Shown here: piece after piece, positions 5,748 to 13,202 of the stretch | How positions within the stretch are numbered: the first letter of the stretch is position 1 | Layout: each line of letters begins with the position of its first letter | Source of the DNA: Desulfovibrio sp. UBA2564 | GTDB lineage: Bacteria > Desulfobacterota > Desulfovibrionia > Desulfovibrionales > Desulfovibrionaceae | Direction of reading: 5' to 3' | DNA length: 17,110 nt | NCBI GenBank assembly: GCA_002340305.1 | Contig: DDLU01000111.1 | Location: 1-17,110, forward strand | Made by a program: the position numbers and the translations under genes | Notes under the pieces: generated by a model | What the model was told of the DNA's origin: nothing | Database searches by the model: none | Seen by the model: only the letters and a program-made list of their open reading frames with translations

Positions 5748-8400
5748 CTATATTCTCCGTCGTAGACAGAACTTCGCGAATTGCGTCAGCAATAGTCGTT
5801 TTATTGTAAGGCTTCATCAGAACTTTCCTGACACTCTTAACATCATATTCAACATCGGCAACGTAACTGAGCACATTACGCCTCCCGGACACAACCATAA
5901 TCGGCAGGTCAGGGGCCACATCCTGTACCATTCGGGCCAGTTCAAGACCGTTGGTATGCGGCATATCGTAGTCGGTTATCATCAGGTCGAACCTTCCGGG
6001 TTCATCCACAATCAAATTAAACGCCTGTTCCGGAGAAGCAAGTGCCGTGACTATATAACCGAGACTTTCTAAAATTCGAGGTGTTGTTTCAAGCTGGTCT
6101 TCATCATCTTCTACAAAGAGAACATTCTCCTGCCCCATCGGCAAAGCACCATAACTCTTACGGACTATATCACGAAGCTGCCCTTGCACAGGCAAGAAAA
6201 TTTCGAAACTGGTCTTCACTTCCGGGGTACTGCTAACCGAAATACCGCCGCCATGACCTTTGATCAAGCCATGCACAACAGCCAGCCCCAATCCGGTACC
6301 TTCAGCTTTACCTTTAGTGGTAAAGAAAGGATCAAAAATTTTATCCAATATTTCAACAGGTATACCCGGACCATTATCTGCAATTTCCAAACGCAGATAG
6401 ACACCGGGAGCCACGCGCATGAACTGGGCCTGCTCATCCTCCACCTCAACAGTGGTCAGGGTAACATCAATTCGCCCGCCCCGCCCTTTCAGGGAATGAA
6501 AAGAGTTGGTGCACAGATTCATGATTACCTGATGAATCTGGGTCGGATCGGCCATGAGCAATGGTGCACCCTCAGGGACATTGGCTGATACGCGAATATT
6601 TCTTGGCAGTGAAGCTTTAATAAAATCGACAGTTTCTTTAACAACTTCACCTATATCGGTAGGTTTAAAACCTTCCTGCGAAGGACGGCTGAAGGTCAAA
6701 ATCTGCTTAACCACCCGGCTTCCGCGCTGCGCAGCCTTAATGGCCCGATCAAGATCTTTATAGGTCAGGGTCCCTGCCTCAATATCACTCAGCGCAAGCT
6801 CCACAGAGTTCATAATCGAAGTCAGAATATTGTTGAAATCATGGGCAATACCCCCAGCCAAAGTACCGATAGCTTCCATTTTCTGGGATTGCAGGAGCTG
6901 TTTTTCAAGGTTGACTTTACGGGTTACATCCTCAGCTGTTGAAAGCGTACCGACAACCTCCCTTTTTTCATTATAGAGAGGCACCTTGTTGATCTCTAAC
7001 CAGACAGGCTCTTCGCCTTCGCGAATTAAGGACCAGTTGATGCCCATGCGCGGCTTACCGGATTGTAAAACCTTTTTATCCCAGACAGCTGCTTGCTCCG
7101 CAAACCTGCGATGTACTTTAATTTCTGAGTCAGTCAAGCCGACCAAAGTCCATGGTGAACCCAATCCGAAAAAGTCAGTGAAAGAATGGTTGGCCCCGAG
7201 ATAACGCTGCTTTTTATCTTTCCAACAGATCAGCAGCGGGATGGTATCCATAAGGATTTCCTGAAACGAAAGCTGGGCCTTGATACGTTTTTCAACCTTA
7301 CGACGCTGTAGTATTGAAATAATCAACATGACCAAGACCATACTCAGACCAAGGATGGAAATAATGATGATCCAGAAGACCTGCTTGTCCAGCTTATAAA
7401 AATAGTCCGGTTCGTTGATTACTACGCTGTCTTCAGGAAGTAAATCACTATTAATATTGAATCTTTCCAAGACATTATAGTCAAACATGTAATATTCATT
7501 AGTAGCTTTGATAACCCTCTGCTTCGGCATTTTTCCGGTCTTAAGTACATGTCGAGCCATCTCAGCAGCCTTGCGGCCCTGATCATTACCGGAAAGTAAT
7601 TTACCACCGACAATACCGTGTCCAAGCAGGAACTCCCAGACACTGTAAATCATGACCGGAGAGTTCTGATAGATGATATTCAGAACTTCTTCTGAAGATA
7701 AAAGCTCTCCGTGAGCTCCTTTATAAAAAGGTGTGAAAAGCAGAATTTCATTTTTTCCCATAGTCCGGGAACGGGCCAGCAAATCCACCAGCGGCATATC
7801 ATTCCATGATTCAAATTCCAAAACACCTTTAAACAACGGTTCAACTTTTCTAATCTGCTCTCTGATCGCCCTTGACGTAACCGACTGGTCACCGACAACC
7901 ACAACCTTGGTCAGTTTAGGATTAATTTTGAGTGCCAAATCAATATTATCTTTGATGTCAGGGTTTTCCAGCACCCCGCAATAATTATCAAGCCCTTCAA
8001 CCAACTCAGGGCGGAAATCATTAATACCGCAAAAAATAACCGGAACTCCGGGAAAAAAAGTTTCCCGGTAACGAAGCATAAAATTCAAGGCATTATTATC
8101 TGAGACTACAATGGCTGAAAATTTGTATTTCTGATACTTGAACACATAATAGGAATGCAGAATTTCCATGAAATCCCGATCCTTAAATCTCTTTGTATCC
8201 ATGTACTCAATATGCAGGTCAATATTCAGCCCGCTTTTAGCAAAAGAATAGCGTAGACCTTCAAGGATATCATCCGACCATTTGTAACCGTTCTGGTAGG
8301 AATTCAAATACAGGACGTTACGCTTCTCGGTTTCAGCCAAAGCTACTGATGCCGAAAAGGTACATATAATAAGGAATGTTATAGTGAATATTTTTTTCAC
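5740..8400 (-). CDS. Hybrid sensor histidine kinase with ABC-substrate-binding-like sensor, partner of LurR
   Basis: An 886-residue membrane sensor. Domains in order: signal peptide or N-terminal helix (1-22, ending ALAETEK); periplasmic domain (about 25-335) resembling the ABC_sub_bind family, starting RNVLYLNSYQNGYKWSDDI; transmembrane helix (about 341-363); PAS domain (about 380-495); HisKA with H520 in GGIAHDFNN; HATPase_c with DNGPGIP and GTGLGLAVVHG; and a C-terminal receiver (about 758-886) with phospho-acceptor D810 (MITDYDMP). No Hpt domain is visible, so phosphate transfer to LurR either is direct from H520 or uses an outside Hpt. The start codon is GTG, with GGAG 9 bases upstream. 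It shares 8 bases with lurR. The periplasmic domain suggests sensing a small exported or external ligand, perhaps lactate or pyruvate; the ligand is inferred only from the target operon. Confidence 0.93.
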   Translation of the reverse strand: MKKIFTITFLIICTFSASVALAETEKRNVLYLNSYQNGYKWSDDILEGLRYSFAKSGLNIDLHIEYMDTKRFKDRDFMEILHSYYVFKYQKYKFSAIVVSDNNALNFMLRYRETFFPGVPVIFCGINDFRPELVEGLDNYCGVLENPDIKDNIDLALKINPKLTKVVVVGDQSVTSRAIREQIRKVEPLFKGVLEFESWNDMPLVDLLARSRTMGKNEILLFTPFYKGAHGELLSSEEVLNIIYQNSPVMIYSVWEFLLGHGIVGGKLLSGNDQGRKAAEMARHVLKTGKMPKQRVIKATNEYYMFDYNVLERFNINSDLLPEDSVVINEPDYFYKLDKQVFWIIIISILGLSMVLVMLIISILQRRKVEKRIKAQLSFQEILMDTIPLLICWKDKKQRYLGANHSFTDFFGLGSPWTLVGLTDSEIKVHRRFAEQAAVWDKKVLQSGKPRMGINWSLIREGEEPVWLEINKVPLYNEKREVVGTLSTAEDVTRKVNLEKQLLQSQKMEAIGTLAGGIAHDFNNILTSIMNSVELALSDIEAGTLTYKDLDRAIKAAQRGSRVVKQILTFSRPSQEGFKPTDIGEVVKETVDFIKASLPRNIRVSANVPEGAPLLMADPTQIHQVIMNLCTNSFHSLKGRGGRIDVTLTTVEVEDEQAQFMRVAPGVYLRLEIADNGPGIPVEILDKIFDPFFTTKGKAEGTGLGLAVVHGLIKGHGGGISVSSTPEVKTSFEIFLPVQGQLRDIVRKSYGALPMGQENVLFVEDDEDQLETTPRILESLGYIVTALASPEQAFNLIVDEPGRFDLMITDYDMPHTNGLELARMVQDVAPDLPIMVVSGRRNVLSYVADVEYDVKSVRKVLMKPYNKTTIADAIREVLSTTENIDG

Positions 8401-8582
8401 TTTTCAGGTTCTCCGGTTAATATGCCATTGCGCAGTGTAATACAGAAAATTATTTCAATTCAATCTCGGTAAGTGCTTCCCTATCCAGTTTTTACACCAT
8501 ACAAAAAACGTACCGTATTTAATCAAATTTCGCGTAATCTGCATATCATATAATTTAAAAAGCCTTTCATCAGGAGAAAAAA
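8401..8582. promoter_or_regulatory. Divergent promoter region; -10 candidate for plus-strand gene
   Basis: This AT-rich 182-base gap separates two divergently read genes. For the plus strand there is an exact TATAAT at 8549-8554, about 29 bases before the ATG, but no convincing -35 element at 17 bases. A clear ribosome binding site, AGGAG, sits at 8572-8576. No distinct promoter for the minus-strand kinase gene was recognised. Confidence 0.4.
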
Positions 8583-9617
8583 ATGCAAAAAATCATTATC
8601 TTCATTCTCATACTGTGCACCACTCCTACCAGCCTTCTTTTCGGTGCATCCAGTAAACTGGACAACCCTGCCCAACCTGAAATTAATCCAATCCAGACAA
8701 CTCTGATTGCCGAACAAGAAAGCCCTGCCTCAACTGAGACTATAGAGTTAGCACAGCAGAACCTTAAATTTCGTGGGACCCTGCTTCTAAACAGTCCTCA
8801 TCCTGCCTTTGGAGGATTTTCCGATCTATTGGTTAGCAACGACCGCAAAACATTTTTAGCTGTTTCAGACATGGGTTTTTGGCTGAAAGGATCACTCCAT
8901 TATACACAAGACGGATTCTTAAAAGGAGTATCCCGCCAAGCAGAACTGGGGCAATTGCTCGACACTGAAGGTAAAACATTTGCAGTGAAATATGATGCTG
9001 ATGCAGAAGCCCTTTGCCGCGCACCGGACTCAGGATATCTTGTGGCCCTTGAGAGAATCCACCGTATTAACCACTACAAATCCCTTAAAAATCTTGACCT
9101 TTCCGGCAAAGCAACAGCACTTCCGTTACCGGAACAATTAAAAAATGTACCACTTAACGGCGGCATTGAAACATTGCTTCTACTCCCGGACAACTCCCTT
9201 TTCGTACTAACTGAGGGAAACGATTCCGCAGGTTCACTTTCTGAGGCTGCGGTACTGGCAAACGGTGAATGGATAAACTTCAAATATCAGCATAATTCCA
9301 ACTTCCGCCCAACTTCAGCGGGGAACCTGTTAGATGGAAGAATCCTAATCCTTGAACGCCGCTACAATGGTCCCGGTACGCTGGGAATACGCTTTTGCAC
9401 AATTAAACGCTCCCGAATAAAAAAAGATGCCATACTCTCCCCGAAGGTCTTCACTGAAATCAATCTGCCGATTCCCCGCGACAACTATGAAGGCATGGAC
9501 ATAATTCCTGACCTCAACGGCAACCAGTGGATTTATATCATTTCTGACGACAATTTCTCACCGATGCAGCGCACTTTGCTAAGCTTGTTTGAATTAGGAA
9601 AAATTGACAGAAAATAA
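8583..9617 (+). CDS. Exported phytase/esterase-like beta-propeller protein
   Basis: A 344-residue protein with a signal peptide (1 to about 24, MQKIIIFILILCTTPTSLLF-GAS). The mature part matches the pattern I know from the 'esterase-like activity of phytase' family: GGFSDLLVSNDRKTFLAVSDMG near residue 78, then DAEALCRAPDSGYLVALE, GGIETLLLLPDNSLFVLTEG, and NYEGMDIIPDLNGNQWIYII with SDDNFSPMQRTLL at the end. These repeated strand-turn blocks with acidic loops fit a periplasmic beta-propeller. A true phytase activity is not established for most members, so no substrate is assigned. AGGAG lies 6 bases before the ATG. It is divergent from the sensor kinase gene and seems to be a single-gene unit; no clear terminator follows. 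Confidence 0.8.
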   Translation: MQKIIIFILILCTTPTSLLFGASSKLDNPAQPEINPIQTTLIAEQESPASTETIELAQQNLKFRGTLLLNSPHPAFGGFSDLLVSNDRKTFLAVSDMGFWLKGSLHYTQDGFLKGVSRQAELGQLLDTEGKTFAVKYDADAEALCRAPDSGYLVALERIHRINHYKSLKNLDLSGKATALPLPEQLKNVPLNGGIETLLLLPDNSLFVLTEGNDSAGSLSEAAVLANGEWINFKYQHNSNFRPTSAGNLLDGRILILERRYNGPGTLGIRFCTIKRSRIKKDAILSPKVFTEINLPIPRDNYEGMDIIPDLNGNQWIYIISDDNFSPMQRTLLSLFELGKIDRK

Positions 9618-9691
9618 TCGTTAAATATTAAATAATTGTTTTTTAGCATCCCAAATTAAACACATTAATTCAAGCCCTTAAACAGAAAACA

Positions 9692-9707
9692 AATTATCCT
9701 GATAATT
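9692..9707. repeat. 16-bp palindrome upstream of small ORF
   Basis: AATTATC-CT-GATAATT is a perfect 7-bp dyad around a 2-base centre in the gap 9618-9818. It lies 112 bases before the ATG of the 59-residue ORF and could be an operator for it. The rest of the gap is AT-rich; I see no sure promoter or terminator there. Confidence 0.35.
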
Positions 9708-9818
9708 CAAGAGCATTGGATTTTTATCCATTTTTTCATCCATAAAACATTGTTTTGTTTCTCTGGAGAGGTTATCTTCTTGGTAGGTGAAAGTACATTT
9801 AACATGACGGAGGATGCC

Positions 9819-9998
9819 ATGAAACAGAACAAGAGTCCGCAAAAAAAGCCTGACACGAAGGCTTGCCCGATCATCAATCTTAAGGACAAAAATGACCTGT
9901 TCATGATTTCAAATGATAATTGGAATACTCAGGACAGCCGCACTTTTATTATGAATGCAGATTTCCGCCAGATGGATTCAGCAAGGGACCGCAAATAA
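9819..9998 (+). CDS. Small hypothetical protein, 59 residues
   Basis: Start chosen at the ATG at 9819 because GGAGG (9809-9813) lies 5 bases upstream. The in-frame ATG at 9804 has a poor site and one at 9750 has none. The predicted product begins MKQNKSPQKKPDTKACPIIN and ends with MNADFRQMDSARDRK. It is highly polar and lysine-rich at the N-terminus, has a single cysteine, and shows no signal peptide or membrane segment. I do not recognise a family. Support comes from the strong ribosome binding site and the length; whether it is expressed is unknown. A homopolymer-stem hairpin follows at 10058-10089. Confidence 0.55.
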   Translation: MKQNKSPQKKPDTKACPIINLKDKNDLFMISNDNWNTQDSRTFIMNADFRQMDSARDRK

Positions 9999-10057
9999 AG
10001 GTGCTCCCGGACCGTCTTCACTCCCATTCTCCAAACAGACCCGCCCACATCTTCAGC

Positions 10058-10089
10058 CCCCCCCTTTTTTAGAAAAATCTTAGGGGGGG
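10058..10089. other. Hairpin with C7/G7 homopolymer stem
   Basis: CCCCCCCT (10058-10065) pairs with AGGGGGGG (10082-10089) around a 16-base AT-rich loop. It lies 59 bases after the 59-residue ORF and 10 bases before the terminator of the oppositely oriented lipoprotein gene. No T-run follows on either strand, so it is not a normal intrinsic terminator, though it could act as an RNA 3'-end barrier. Homopolymer runs like these are prone to length change. Confidence 0.45.
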
Positions 10090-10098
10090 AAATAACCC

Positions 10099-10129
10099 AA
10101 AAAAGGCATCCCGCTATAAGCAGGATGCC
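10099..10129 (-). terminator. Intrinsic terminator of the lipoprotein gene
   Basis: On the minus strand, GGCATCC-T-GCT pairs with AGC-G-GGATGCC (11 bp including one G-U pair, loop of 3), followed by TTTTTT. It is placed 27 bases after the stop codon of the minus-strand lipoprotein gene. Confidence 0.88.
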
Positions 10130-10155
10130 CATGCTAACTTATCGCCAACGCGCTA

Positions 10156-10542
10156 TTAGAAGCTTTTATTGATCTCCGCAAGAACTCTCTTGGAAGCAAC
10201 CTCATCACCAAGAATTCCATATCTAACTGAGACATCGGTAACTTTGGATGAAACGTAGGTCAGATCGATAATTACAGCAGTATCAACATCTTTGGCTTTG
10301 ATTGAAGCTTCACTTAGCTTTTTCTTACTGTCCTCGACAGTCAGGTTAAGTTTCTTACATGACTTGAGCGCAGCCTTATAGGTGCTGGTAAGGTCGGCAT
10401 TAAATTTTTGTTTGGCCTGCCCGGTAACATACACATAGGTACCGCCTGCGGCAGCTCCGCCCAGCACAACAGCGGCACAACCGGAAACAGCTATCCCCAT
10501 TGAAAGAACCAGAAAGAGAGTCAAAATCCTATTCTTAAACAT
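10156..10542 (-). CDS. Small lipoprotein, DUF3568 type
   Basis: A 128-residue protein starting MFKNRILTLFLVLSMGIAVS, with a lipobox ending SGC (lipidated Cys about residue 22), so it should be anchored to a membrane facing the periplasm. The mature part begins AAVVLGGAAAGGTYVYVTGQ, followed by a region alternating amphipathic helix and strands (ADLTSTYKAALKSCKKLNLT ... VSVRYGILGDEVASKRVLAE). This resembles the DUF3568 family of short lipoproteins of unknown function. I chose the ATG at 10542 because it has AAGGAG 7 bases upstream and gives a proper signal peptide; an upstream in-frame ATG at 10572 would add ten residues with no good site. It forms a single-gene unit with its own terminator. 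Confidence 0.8.
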   Translation of the reverse strand: MFKNRILTLFLVLSMGIAVSGCAAVVLGGAAAGGTYVYVTGQAKQKFNADLTSTYKAALKSCKKLNLTVEDSKKKLSEASIKAKDVDTAVIIDLTYVSSKVTDVSVRYGILGDEVASKRVLAEINKSF

Positions 10543-10585
10543 GATGCAACTCCTTGGCATAGAATATTTCATAATTTGGTAATAA

Positions 10586-10612
10586 ATTATCCTGTCGTTT
10601 AAGAGTGGTCAA
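10586..10612 (-). promoter_or_regulatory. Possible sigma-70 promoter of the lipoprotein gene
   Basis: On the minus strand TTGACC (10607-10612) lies upstream of GATAAT (10586-10591) with 15 bases between, or of TAATTT with 17. The start codon is about 44 bases further on. The -35 match is 5 of 6; the spacing is the weak point. Confidence 0.4.
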
Positions 10613-10890
10613 CACATGCTTCGGCTTTACACCGCAAGGTATCAAAAAAAGTGACCTACGTTTGGATTTACACGAGTACCCACAGTTATTTACCTTTAAT
10701 CTACCATAGAATTTTAATATTTTCTGAAATGTGAAATTTGAGCACTTTTTACCTGCCATTCTATACATAAAACCAGCGAACATCACGCGAAAACAACATT
10801 GGCCCTTATAATAACTACATTGCGACGCATCATTTGTAAGCCCCCTTACTTGACATAGCGGAATTATAGAGGCAAACTAACCCTTATTTT

Positions 10891-10911
10891 GGACATATTT
10901 GTGACATGTCC
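10891..10911. promoter_or_regulatory. Dyad operator copy 1, upstream of regulator gene
   Basis: GGACAT-N9-ATGTCC, a perfect 6-bp dyad, 71 bases upstream of the regulator start. A related 21-base element, identical at 16 positions, occurs at 12294-12314 ahead of the transporter genes. The last base of the left half-site and the first base of the right half-site change together between copies (T...A to C...G), keeping the symmetry. The gap 10573-10982 otherwise shows the lipoprotein promoter, the palindrome at 10934-10952 and no gene. Confidence 0.55.
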
Positions 10912-10933
10912 TAAATTCAATTTTGTGCAAAAA

Positions 10934-10952
10934 AATTACGCAATACGTAATT
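10934..10952. promoter_or_regulatory. Palindrome just upstream of regulator gene
   Basis: AATTACG-CAATA-CGTAATT is a perfect 7-bp dyad with a 5-base centre, 30 bases upstream of the regulator start. It overlaps a weak -10-like CGTAAT that has TTGTGC 17 bases upstream. It could be a second operator or an RNA hairpin in the leader. Its sequence differs from the GGACAT dyad. Confidence 0.4.
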
Positions 10953-10982
10953 AAATTTTCAATTTAAGGCTAAGGATTACCC

Positions 10983-12266
10983 ATGAAAATCGGCTGTATA
11001 GGCCCTTCTGACTCCATCCGACTCGTTGAAGAAGTCACAGCCAGATGTTGCCCGGAGATTACCCTGCTCACCTATGTACGTGAACGGGCTGAAGATTCAT
11101 GGGAGTTGCTTGAGCAATGTCAACGTGAAACCAGCGGAACCCTCTTTACAGGTATCGCGGTTCAGGAAGGTGCAAAAGCCCACGGCACAATCACCAACCC
11201 CTACGAGCACATTCAACGTGGAGGCTACAGCCTGCTGCGCGTTCTTTCTGAAATGAACCGTAAAGGTATTAAGTCCGGCAGGCTTAGTATCGATGTTGTC
11301 AGCGATGATATTTTGGTGGAAGTTGTCCGCGAATTCGGCGTTGAATTGGAAAATATTCACTCTATGCCCTTCGCCCTGCACCTTAGCGAGCAGGAATATT
11401 TTGACCGCCATGTGGAACTTTACAAGTCCGGCAAAGTCGAAGCCATCGCTACCGGGTTCGGTTACGTATACAGTGAGCTTAAAAAGCGCGGGCTACCTGT
11501 CTTTCGCCTTTACGCCAGCACATTACAGATCAGGGATTCACTTACCAGACTGACCGGGCGTATCAAAAACCTGAGCCTGCGCTCTGCCGGCATTGCCATC
11601 CAGTTGGTCAAGCTCAAATCTATCACCCGTAATTCTATCAACCAGTACGATGACATGAAGAACGGAGGTAGGTTCTATCTTGAACTGCTCGAGTATGTAC
11701 GTGCAATCCAAGGCAGTCTCTTTAACTTCGGTACTGAAGAATATGTAATATTCTCCACCCGGGGACTAATTGAAAGCACCCCGCACCGTGAGCACTTTGA
11801 AAGACTGCTTGGCTGGGGACGGAAACGTAATATAATTTTTTCTTCCGGCATCGGTATCGGGGCCACAGCCTTTGAAGCTGAGAAGTCAGCACGCAAAGCT
11901 CTGGACAATGCTGCCAAGCTCGACAAGGGGGGACTTTTTGTCGTCGAGGGCACCCAGATACGCGGTCCCATCGGTGAGGAAGATGAACTGGAGTACAGCA
12001 CGCATGTCGTTGATGACAAGCTGTTGGAGATGTCAAAAAAAATCGGCATCAGCCCCAGTTATCTGGATAAAATTAGATCTCTTATGGACAAAACCCGCAA
12101 AGACACCTTTGACACTTCTGACTTTGCCGCCTGCCTCGGAATTGGGGAACGCAGCTCGCGCAGGGTGTTGAAAAAGTTTCTGGACAGTGGTTTTGCAGAA
12201 GTCCACGGCAAGGAAGTGGCTAATCAGGTGGGCCGTCCCAAGAAAATGGTTCGCCTATTGATTTAA
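10983..12266 (+). CDS. Transcriptional regulator with GGDEF-like core and C-terminal winged helix
   Basis: A 427-residue soluble protein. Residues 1 to about 190 (beginning MKIGCIGPSDSIRLVEEVTA) look like an alpha/beta ligand-binding domain. Residues about 225-335 resemble a GGDEF/GTP-cyclohydrolase III-like fold: GTEEY (250-254) sits where GGDEF would be, followed by VIFSTRG and SSGIGIGATAFEAEKSARKA (from about 287). With GTEEY the diguanylate cyclase signature is lost, so this is likely a sensory remnant. Residues about 355-427 form a winged helix (FDTSDFAACLGIGERSSRRV, LKKFLDSGFAEVHGKE, GRPKKMVRL). I infer a ligand-responsive regulator of the three downstream genes and itself. AGGA lies 6 bases before the ATG. 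Ligand unknown; I do not recognise a named homologue. Confidence 0.75.
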   Translation: MKIGCIGPSDSIRLVEEVTARCCPEITLLTYVRERAEDSWELLEQCQRETSGTLFTGIAVQEGAKAHGTITNPYEHIQRGGYSLLRVLSEMNRKGIKSGRLSIDVVSDDILVEVVREFGVELENIHSMPFALHLSEQEYFDRHVELYKSGKVEAIATGFGYVYSELKKRGLPVFRLYASTLQIRDSLTRLTGRIKNLSLRSAGIAIQLVKLKSITRNSINQYDDMKNGGRFYLELLEYVRAIQGSLFNFGTEEYVIFSTRGLIESTPHREHFERLLGWGRKRNIIFSSGIGIGATAFEAEKSARKALDNAAKLDKGGLFVVEGTQIRGPIGEEDELEYSTHVVDDKLLEMSKKIGISPSYLDKIRSLMDKTRKDTFDTSDFAACLGIGERSSRRVLKKFLDSGFAEVHGKEVANQVGRPKKMVRLLI

Positions 12267-12293
12267 GAGCATCTTTTTTTTCGGCAGAATTTC

Positions 12294-12314
12294 GGACACA
12301 TTTATGTCGTGACC
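12294..12314. promoter_or_regulatory. Dyad operator copy 2, upstream of transporter genes
   Basis: GGACAC-N9-GTGACC, 28 bases after the regulator stop and 87 bases before the DUF3100 start. It matches copy 1 (10891-10911) at 16 of 21 positions and keeps five of six half-site pairs. It lies within a larger perfect inverted repeat, TTTTTTTCGG (12275-12284) with CCGAAAAAAA (12313-12322). Its presence suggests the structural genes have their own regulated promoter rather than depending on read-through from the regulator gene. No clear -35/-10 pair was identified. Confidence 0.55.
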
Positions 12315-12331
12315 GAAAAAAACTCGTGGTC

Positions 12332-12352
12332 ATGTCTGCAAAGACATTTTTT
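12332..12352 (+). terminator. Small hairpin with T-run in the transporter leader
   Basis: ATGTCT-GCAA-AGACAT is a 6-bp stem closed by a GNRA tetraloop, followed by TTTTT. It lies between operator copy 2 and the DUF3100 start. It could end regulator transcripts or attenuate the downstream operon, but the short stem makes this weak. Confidence 0.35.
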
Positions 12353-12401
12353 ATTCAACAACTTTCCGGCTGCCAAGCAGCCAACATCAGTGGAGTGTTT
12401 T

Positions 12402-13202
12402 ATGAATGAAGCTGTGAAAAACGTTAAGCTGCATCTCGTGGTTCTCGCCCTTGTTGTAGTTTCAGAACTCATAGGCATTGTAACTTTTAAAGTAGGTCCG
12501 GGTAAACTGGTTCTGCTGCCCATGCTTTACGCCATGTTCATAGGTATCTTTCTCGGTCCTAAATTCTTTAAGATCGTTAAAGAAAAAGACATGTTTCAGG
12601 CCAGCACCCTCGTAGGCCTGACCCTGCTTCTGCTCATGGCCCGTTACGGCACCCTCGTAGGCCCGAAATTCTATGAAATCCTCAAGGCCGGTCCGGCTCT
12701 GGTTCTTCAGGAATTCGGTAACATCGCAACCCTGGTCATCGGTGTGCCCATCGCCATGTACCTCGGCCTGAAACGCGAAGCTATCGGCGCAGCCCACTCC
12801 ATCGCCCGTGAGCCCAACGTAGCTCTTATCGGTGACATTTACGGTCTCGACTCTGCTGAAGGTCGCGGCGTAATGGGTGTTTACATCTGCGGAACCGTTT
12901 TCGGTACCATCTTCTTCGGTCTGATGGCTTCTTTCCTCGCAGCATTTGAAATCTTCCACCCTTATGCACTGGCAATGGCTTCCGGTGTTGGTAGTGCAAG
13001 CATGATGACCGCATCTGTCGGCAGCCTCAGTGCCGCTTACCCGGCAATGGCTGAACAGATTCAGGCTTTCGGCGTGGCAAGTAACACCCTCTCCGGAATC
13101 GACGGCGTATACATGTCCCTTATTCTGGCTCTGCCCATGTCCAACAAGCTCTACAACTACATCTACAAACTCAAATACAAAACTGCTCCGGAGGCCGTAT
13201 AA
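12402..13202 (+). CDS. DUF3100-type integral membrane protein, probable transporter subunit
   Basis: A 266-residue protein of roughly six to eight membrane segments, starting MNEAVKNVKLHLVVLALVVV. Notable motifs are AHSIAREPNVALIGDIYGLD in a loop and the glycine/serine-rich ASGVGSASMMTASVGSLSAA, reminiscent of the discontinuous-helix motifs of secondary carriers. I associate the sequence with the DUF3100 family, whose function is not established. The start at 12402 has GGAG 7 bases upstream; an in-frame GTG at 12309 would add a hydrophilic 31-residue extension lying over operator copy 2 and was not chosen. The stop overlaps the next start by one base (TAATG). Neighbouring genes (regulator, small membrane protein, M20 hydrolase) suggest it imports the hydrolase's substrate or exports a product. 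Confidence 0.78.
   Translation: MNEAVKNVKLHLVVLALVVVSELIGIVTFKVGPGKLVLLPMLYAMFIGIFLGPKFFKIVKEKDMFQASTLVGLTLLLLMARYGTLVGPKFYEILKAGPALVLQEFGNIATLVIGVPIAMYLGLKREAIGAAHSIAREPNVALIGDIYGLDSAEGRGVMGVYICGTVFGTIFFGLMASFLAAFEIFHPYALAMASGVGSASMMTASVGSLSAAYPAMAEQIQAFGVASNTLSGIDGVYMSLILALPMSNKLYNYIYKLKYKTAPEAV

Noticed and set aside
9716..9736. TGGAT-TTTT-ATCCA hairpin followed by TTTTTT as terminator of the phytase-like gene
   Set aside because: Stem of only 5 bp and 100 bases after the stop codon; too weak to call.
10535..10786. 83-codon minus-strand frame upstream of and overlapping the lipoprotein start
   Set aside because: No ribosome binding site, no family signal, and it covers the probable lipoprotein promoter.
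12309..12401. GTG at 12309 as start of the DUF3100 protein
   Set aside because: It lacks a ribosome binding site and overlaps the dyad operator; the ATG at 12402 has GGAG at proper distance and starts just before the first membrane helix.
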